Assembly: GCA_905210545.1 (NCBI GenBank)
Contig: CAJLXC010000012.1
Span: 1 to 30,129 of the forward strand
Origin: an uncultured Eubacteriales bacterium
GTDB taxonomy: Bacteria; Bacillota; Clostridia; Christensenellales; Borkfalkiaceae
Direction: 5' to 3'
Length of the DNA: 30,129 nucleotides
Positions 25,283-30,129 of this stretch are shown piece by piece. A program made the translations under genes and the position numbers. The notes under the pieces are model-generated. The model did no database searches. It saw only the letters and a program-made list of their open reading frames with translations, and had not been told where the DNA came from. The first letter of the stretch is position 1. Each line of letters opens with the position of its first letter.

Positions 25283-26350
25283 TTACCCCTTTGAAAAAAT
25301 TATTCCTTTCACGTAGAAAACCGCCGTGTTTCTTAAATTAGCAAAACAAAAAGACTCGTTTTCTTTAAACTTAAAATCTTTCTCGAACGTAAAGCTCTTA
25401 ACGGTATAATCCGACGAAGCGGTCACCATCCACGAACCTTCTCCTAAAGCATCACCCACATAATCGTCTAACACCTGATCGTATATCCGCGGGTTAAACG
25501 GGCACTCATACGTAGGGCTGGCGTTTGGGTGAATGTAATCGAGTCTGTATTCGACGGTGACCTTGTTCAATCCTTTATTTAAACAATCCAAAATAAAGTC
25601 GTTGTTAAAATGAAACTCAGCCGAATCCCAGGATAATCTTTGTAATATCATACAAGGAACGTTATCGTTTTTAGAGTCGACGGATTTTGCTACGGAAAGA
25701 GCTTTCGCTCCGAAATAGATTCCCGCGCCGCTCGAAAGCTCGACAACGTTATTAGTCGTTTTAAAGTTATAAACTTTATTTTCGACCTCTTTGCCGTTTC
25801 TTGTGATTTTTATCGTATATTTACAATCCCCGGCAACGTCGCTTTCGATTCGGTTATATCTTCCGTTATCGGATAGTTCGCATTCCTCTCCGTTTATCGT
25901 CAACGAATAATCGACCTCTTTTGCCTGTATATCGTTAGAAAAAGTCACTTTGGGAAGGTCCGAACCTACGAATAAAAGCTCTTCCACTTCGGGCAGAACG
26001 TAGTCGATATCGGCTTCGTCCGTGACGGTCAGCTTGAAAGACGACGTCTTTTCGCCGGAAGTTAAAACTATCGTGTGGTCGCCTTTGCCGAGCGTAGAAT
26101 ACAAACCGTCGTTAAACAAAATATAACCGTTTTTAAGCATATAATCTTCTGCCGATAACGGTGTTCCGTCTATACTAACGGCGGACACCTCGTCCGCGTC
26201 GATAAAAAACGCTTCCGTTTTATCCGTAACGTCGTGCTTTAGATCATAGTTTATTTCCTTTTTCTTCTCGCCGCAGCCCGTAAATACGGTTACGGCGAGA
26301 GAAGCGAGAATCAACAATAAAACAGTACTTCTTTTTAAAAATGTTTTCAT
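25283..26350 (-). CDS. Lipoprotein ending in the shared C-terminal module
   Basis: The 355-residue protein has a signal peptide and Cys26 in an F-T-G-C lipobox. Residues 45-200 look like two beta-sandwich domains of Ig type. Residues 200-355 form a module containing MILQRLSWDSAEFHFNNDFI (234-253) and a final FYVKGIIFSKG strand. This module closely matches the end of the lipoprotein at 18489 and, more loosely, the end of the secreted phosphoesterase. I do not recognise a named family. It follows the second permease by 21 bases and precedes the large Ig-like protein by six, so it belongs to the import and surface-capture part of the operon. A glycan-binding role is inferred only from context. 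Confidence 0.8.
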   Translation of the reverse strand: MKTFLKRSTVLLLILASLAVTVFTGCGEKKKEINYDLKHDVTDKTEAFFIDADEVSAVSIDGTPLSAEDYMLKNGYILFNDGLYSTLGKGDHTIVLTSGEKTSSFKLTVTDEADIDYVLPEVEELLFVGSDLPKVTFSNDIQAKEVDYSLTINGEECELSDNGRYNRIESDVAGDCKYTIKITRNGKEVENKVYNFKTTNNVVELSSGAGIYFGAKALSVAKSVDSKNDNVPCMILQRLSWDSAEFHFNNDFILDCLNKGLNKVTVEYRLDYIHPNASPTYECPFNPRIYDQVLDDYVGDALGEGSWMVTASSDYTVKSFTFEKDFKFKENESFCFANLRNTAVFYVKGIIFSKG

Positions 26351-26371
26351 TTTCCTCTCCTTTATAATTTT

Positions 26372-27286
26372 TTAACCTTTCAATCCGCCAACGTTGAATT
26401 TGGACATAATCAGTTTTTGAGAAAGCAAATATAATATCGTGGTCGGAATAGCCAGCACCGTAAATCCCGCAAGCACTATAGGCGTTCCTACCATATATAA
26501 ACTTGCGTTATACTGGAACAGATACATTCCTAACGCGAGGTTCGGATACGACGGAAACCATACGAGAAAGTCGATATAATTCGTCCAGTAGCTTAAAAAC
26601 GAAAGAACGAACAATACGGCGGCTGTCGGAATTATCAGCGGGAACATAACGTGCGTATATACCTTGAAGTTAGAAGCTCCGTCTATATACGCCGCTTCCG
26701 CATACGCCCACGGTATACTCTTCCAGGCTCCGTACATAAGAATAAAGTTAAATCCGTAAAACGTTCCGCTGCCCTGAATCAGCATTCTTCCCAGGAAATT
26801 ATCGTATAGCCCCAAAGCCTTGTTTATCTTCATCGACGCGGGGAACGTACCTATAATCGGAGTTATCATAAGGAAAATACCGAACGCATAGATAAAATTT
26901 TTCCCCGGGAAATCGAATCTCGATATTACGTAAGCGCAAAGCGTATAAAAGAACACCTGAATCAACGGCCAGCATGTCGAATACGCCAAAGAATAAAACA
27001 ACATATCCGGCAGACCGTATTCGACCGTTCCCACGCCCCATTTGGTAACGCGCATACGGAACTTGTCAAACAGCTCGGCGTAGTTGGAGAATTTCCACTC
27101 CACAGGCAACTGATATGCGTGCAAAATGAAATCGTCCTGAGCTTTCAAGCTCGATATAATCATCCAGACGAGCGGAATCAGCAAACTTATGCAATAAATC
27201 ACCATTATCACCATAATGATTACGCCGAAAACTCTCGAAATCTTTTTAAGCGAACTTTCCGTCGCCTTATTTCTGATAAATTTCAT
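26372..27286 (-). CDS. Sugar ABC transporter permease, MalG-type (CUT1)
   Basis: The 304-residue protein has about six transmembrane segments and the cytoplasmic EAA loop EAAYIDGASNFKVYTHVMFP (197-216), which docks the ATPase. The length and the long region between the first two segments are usual for the second permease of CUT1 oligosaccharide importers. GGAGG lies eight bases before the ATG, and the gene starts three bases after its partner. No ATPase is encoded in this operon, so an MsmK-like shared ATPase elsewhere is expected. Confidence 0.93.
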   Translation of the reverse strand: MKFIRNKATESSLKKISRVFGVIIMVIMVIYCISLLIPLVWMIISSLKAQDDFILHAYQLPVEWKFSNYAELFDKFRMRVTKWGVGTVEYGLPDMLFYSLAYSTCWPLIQVFFYTLCAYVISRFDFPGKNFIYAFGIFLMITPIIGTFPASMKINKALGLYDNFLGRMLIQGSGTFYGFNFILMYGAWKSIPWAYAEAAYIDGASNFKVYTHVMFPLIIPTAAVLFVLSFLSYWTNYIDFLVWFPSYPNLALGMYLFQYNASLYMVGTPIVLAGFTVLAIPTTILYLLSQKLIMSKFNVGGLKG

Positions 27287-27289
27287 ATT

Positions 27290-28213
27290 TCAGTCCTCCC
27301 CGGGTCCGTATTTTTCGAGCAGATATTTAAGCAGGTTCGTCAACGGAGCGATAAGCAACGTCATCAGAAAACCGCCCGCAGCAAGCAAAGGATATCCCAT
27401 CTGATTGTCCGTATTTTTCATAACCTGAACGTAATAATAATATCCCATATTATAAGTGGCGGAAGGCGCGTCGTTCATCCAGAACGTTACGAGAGAACCG
27501 CTCTCGGTAAATATTCCCGCAAAGCCGGTAATCAGAAAGGTAGAAATCGTCGGAAATATCAGCGGAAGAATTATATACCACATCTCCGTGAAAATATTAT
27601 CCACGCCATCTAATTGCGCGCTTTCGAAAATTTCGTCGCCTATCGCGTTCATCGCGTTAGGATATACTATAAGGCTGGTCGCAAACGAAAGCCATATATC
27701 GTAGAACAACGAAACCGCAAAAGGATGTCCGCTCTCCGAAAACAAATTTCCTATTTCTTTTCCGAAGAAGTCCGCCGCAATACCGGGAAGCGCGTTAGAA
27801 ATAAAGTTTTTAAATAAGAGCGACATAACCATACCGGGTATCAGCTTGGTAACCATCGATATGTTTCTCACCCATCCCGCGCCCGGCGTCTTTTTGAAAA
27901 TGTAATATGCAAAAATCAAATATAACGGTAAGCATATTACAAGACATAACGCCCAGCGCACGATAGAATTTATAATACTGATATAAACTATTCCGCCGTT
28001 ATTGAACGACTGTTTTATAAATTCCTTAAAATTCGCTAAACCTACCCAGGTGGTGTTTCCGTAATAGTCTATACTCTGAAAAGACATTATTATCGAAGAC
28101 GCATTTACCGTTACAAAAAAGAACAACCATACGCCTACCGGATAAAGCAAACAGAGAAATACAAACAAGTAGTTATTTCTTTTGTTTTTGTTCTTTGCCA
28201 CAATTTTTTCCAT
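27290..28213 (-). CDS. Sugar ABC transporter permease, MalF-type (CUT1)
   Basis: The 307-residue integral membrane protein carries the EAA loop ESAQLDGVDNIFTEMWYIIL followed by P-L-I-F-P (197-221), typical of the first permease of CUT1 importers (LplB/UgpA-like). It would form the import channel with the next gene product, three bases downstream, for the ligand delivered by the binding lipoprotein encoded upstream. The start ATG is 18 bases after the binding-protein gene, with only a weak AAGGA site some 13 bases upstream, so translation may partly depend on coupling. Confidence 0.93.
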   Translation of the reverse strand: MEKIVAKNKNKRNNYLFVFLCLLYPVGVWLFFFVTVNASSIIMSFQSIDYYGNTTWVGLANFKEFIKQSFNNGGIVYISIINSIVRWALCLVICLPLYLIFAYYIFKKTPGAGWVRNISMVTKLIPGMVMSLLFKNFISNALPGIAADFFGKEIGNLFSESGHPFAVSLFYDIWLSFATSLIVYPNAMNAIGDEIFESAQLDGVDNIFTEMWYIILPLIFPTISTFLITGFAGIFTESGSLVTFWMNDAPSATYNMGYYYYVQVMKNTDNQMGYPLLAAGGFLMTLLIAPLTNLLKYLLEKYGPGED

Positions 28214-28231
28214 CTTGTTTGCCGTTTTCCT

Positions 28232-30031
28232 TTATTTAGTAGTATAAAATCCGTTTGCGCGCGCCTGTTTTACGAGAGTAGACCAGCTTTCCGCCGTAAC
28301 ATATTTAGAAGAAGCGTCGAACAACCCGTCTAAGTCGTTTTTAGTGCCGCGCAACCCCTTAATAATACAGCTGTAAGAGATCTCGGTATATATGGGATAT
28401 TGGTCAAAGCCCGTCGTCGCGTAAGAGATAGGAACGTTGGAATATACGCTCGATCTTATTCTCGAAATGTTTTCTTGGTCCATATACACGTCGTAGTTGT
28501 TTCTCGCGAAAGGAGTCATTTTTGCTCTGTCTTCCGGAGTAAGAGTATATTTATAAGGTCTGACTACGCCGGTTAAAACCGTGGTTTTTCTGAGGCTCTC
28601 TTCTTTAAGCGTATAAAGCAGAAAATCTTTTAACGCTTCTATTTTATCCTTTGCAGCCTGAGTCTCGTAATCGGTCGGCTTTACGACAAAGAAAGAGCTT
28701 GCTTCGGAAATAGCGACCGCCGTGCCTTTTCCGTTGCCGAACGCCTGAACGCCGTCGTCAAAATACGGAAGCAGCATATATCTGTAATCGCATTTACCGA
28801 AAGATCTTTCGGGATAAAGCCTGTCGTTTGCCGCAAACGAAGGACGCGCTTCGTTTTCCCACCAGGAGCCCTCTACAATCATTGCGCTGTAAGGATTAGA
28901 TTTTTCTTTTCTGTTGCCGTATATAAACTTGCTTTGCGCCGTACCGTGATCTACGGAGTTATCGTCTGCGGCGGGGTGTCTGTATCCGTTGGGCATAATA
29001 TAATCGGAATAAAACTTCATCGCGCGATACGAAGCTTCCGCACTATAAGCTTTATAGCCGTCGTCTATCGTCCAGGAAGTCGTCGTTCCGTCGTGCATTT
29101 TATAGGTTCTGCCTTCGCTGTCGTGCGAGCAATAATCTTTTACGAATTGAGCGCCCGAATGCTGAGCCATCATTGCCCATTTCAAATAAGAGGTATATGC
29201 CGACTCGTAATAACCCGTCCAGATAAACGGTCTTGCCGATCCGAACTGACTCGTAGGAATCGTCGCGATTTTCTTAAGCATTGCCGACCATTCGGACTCC
29301 GTTATCGGCTGTCCGTCGTCATAAGTACCGTATTTGCCGTCTTTTCCCGCTCTCAGAATATAACCGCCTTCTTTATAGTTGGTCGGATTTTCCGAACTGA
29401 CGAAAGTCAATCTTTCTCCGCTTTCTTCAAACGCGATACCCTGTTTTGTAAGCGCGTCTTTTACTTCCTGAGTGTTTTCCGCATAATATAACCACCCCGC
29501 AGACAAAAAGTCGTCGTGATTATAAACGAAGCCGTTCATAGATTCGTTCCAGGGGAGCATATAAATTCCGCCTTTTGTATCGTTCGACGCGATTTTCTGC
29601 CAGTCGTCATAATAACCGGATAACTTTTCTTTTACCGTCATTCCGTCCTCTCCGTCCGGTTTCATTTCCATAAAGTCGGTTAAATCGAGAAGACTGTCGG
29701 CGTTGATAACCCTTTTAAAACTCGAAGAAATCGAAAAATAGCATAACGGGCTTTTTGATTGAGAAGACACTCCCGTTTCTATCTCCGCTCTGATATCCGA
29801 TTCCTCTTTCTTCTGCATTTCGGCTATTATTTCGTATTTCTCGTTTTGAGCGTTCCATTCGTTTTTCAGGTTATCGAACCATTCCGTACCGACGCCGCCG
29901 TTATATACGTTGACGTATATCTGCTCTCTGTCGGTTCTGACCTTGTCGATAACCTTACCTCCGCACGCTACGGAACCGAATACGGTTATCCCGCACAACA
30001 TCAGACCGAAAAACCTTGATGCTTTTTTCAT
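28232..30031 (-). CDS. Oligosaccharide ABC transporter solute-binding lipoprotein
   Basis: The 599-residue protein starts with a signal peptide and Cys23 in an S-V-A-C lipobox. Its mature part shows the order of family 1 binding proteins, with an early Y-V-N-V-Y-N-G-G-V-G-T-E-W strand and a W-N-E-S-M-N-G-F-V-Y patch near residue 170. It is longer than the common 400-450 residues and closer to the LipO/YtcQ-like proteins that bind larger oligosaccharides. It is the first gene of the long minus-strand locus, followed by both permeases. A GGGAGG site lies six bases before the ATG, with an inverted repeat and a strong promoter just upstream. Confidence 0.92.
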   Translation of the reverse strand: MKKASRFFGLMLCGITVFGSVACGGKVIDKVRTDREQIYVNVYNGGVGTEWFDNLKNEWNAQNEKYEIIAEMQKKEESDIRAEIETGVSSQSKSPLCYFSISSSFKRVINADSLLDLTDFMEMKPDGEDGMTVKEKLSGYYDDWQKIASNDTKGGIYMLPWNESMNGFVYNHDDFLSAGWLYYAENTQEVKDALTKQGIAFEESGERLTFVSSENPTNYKEGGYILRAGKDGKYGTYDDGQPITESEWSAMLKKIATIPTSQFGSARPFIWTGYYESAYTSYLKWAMMAQHSGAQFVKDYCSHDSEGRTYKMHDGTTTSWTIDDGYKAYSAEASYRAMKFYSDYIMPNGYRHPAADDNSVDHGTAQSKFIYGNRKEKSNPYSAMIVEGSWWENEARPSFAANDRLYPERSFGKCDYRYMLLPYFDDGVQAFGNGKGTAVAISEASSFFVVKPTDYETQAAKDKIEALKDFLLYTLKEESLRKTTVLTGVVRPYKYTLTPEDRAKMTPFARNNYDVYMDQENISRIRSSVYSNVPISYATTGFDQYPIYTEISYSCIIKGLRGTKNDLDGLFDASSKYVTAESWSTLVKQARANGFYTTK

Positions 30032-30044
30032 TTTTTACCTCCCT

Positions 30045-30067
30045 TTTTATGAGCGCACCTCATAAAA
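30045..30067 (-). promoter_or_regulatory. Inverted repeat in the operon leader (possible operator)
   Basis: TTTTATGAG (30045-30053) and CTCATAAAA (30059-30067) form a perfect 9-bp inverted repeat around CGCAC. It lies between the predicted transcription start (near 30078) and the Shine-Dalgarno site, so it could be an operator for a dimeric regulator or a small leader hairpin that affects ribosome access. Confidence 0.5.
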
Positions 30068-30084
30068 TTAAATTTTGTAAAAAA

Positions 30085-30113
30085 ATTATATCATTATAAA
30101 AAACCCGCTTCAA
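30085..30113 (-). promoter_or_regulatory. Strong sigma-A-type promoter of the glycan locus
   Basis: On the minus strand TTGAAG (30113-30108), 17 bases, then TATAAT (30090-30085), preceded by TGA to make an extended -10. The predicted start near 30078 gives a leader of about 46 bases ahead of the binding-protein ATG. The remaining bases to the right edge hold no gene that I can see. Confidence 0.75.
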
Positions 30114-30129
30114 TCCCTATTTGCAAAAA

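Overview
The window looks like a chromosomal segment of an uncultured, low-to-mid GC Gram-positive gut bacterium, most likely a Bacillota/Clostridia member. The basis is strong purine-rich Shine-Dalgarno sites (GGAGG-type), many Cys-lipoprotein signal peptides, InlB-type B repeats, CUT1-type sugar permeases without their own ATPase, and a membrane-tethered LuxR-type regulator. No rRNA, tRNA, CRISPR array, transposase or phage gene is visible. The taxonomic placement is inference.

Layout. (1) Positions 1-764 (-) hold the start of an AT-rich, unrecognised protein that runs off the left edge; a 14-base perfect palindrome (793-806) lies over its likely promoter. (2) Positions 932-3934 (+) hold a two-gene unit: a sugar-type solute-binding lipoprotein, then a two-TM receptor with a cytoplasmic coiled coil and a LuxR/GerE HTH. 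This resembles a sensing pair rather than an importer. (3) Positions 4041-4160 hold three hairpins between convergent genes. (4) Positions 4165-6722 (-) encode a MacB/FtsX-type ABC ATPase and permease, translationally overlapped, with a near-consensus promoter at 6891-6919. (5) Positions 7057-30031 (-) hold a ~23 kb glycan-utilisation locus, probably read from a strong promoter at 30085-30113.

The glycan locus in transcription order: solute-binding lipoprotein; two CUT1 permeases; a lipoprotein with a C-terminal module that recurs in the locus; a 1176-residue secreted Ig-like/lectin-like protein; a DUF4838 lipoprotein; an InlB-repeat lipoprotein ending in the same C-terminal module; a hairpin; a second, cytosolic DUF4838 protein; a GH42-like putative glycosidase; a GH36-type alpha-galactosidase; a cytosolic calcineurin-like phosphoesterase; aldose 1-epimerase (galM); and a secreted phosphoesterase whose reading frame is broken at a six-G run. 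The simplest reading is surface capture and partial cleavage of a complex glycan, import of oligosaccharides by the ABC permeases using a shared ATPase encoded elsewhere, and cytosolic trimming to galactose and other sugars. The two phosphoesterases raise the possibility that the glycan carries phosphate.

The points most worth attention are the frameshift in the secreted phosphoesterase, the duplicated extracellular/cytosolic DUF4838 pair, the recurring C-terminal module in three secreted proteins, and the binding-protein plus membrane-LuxR sensing pair.
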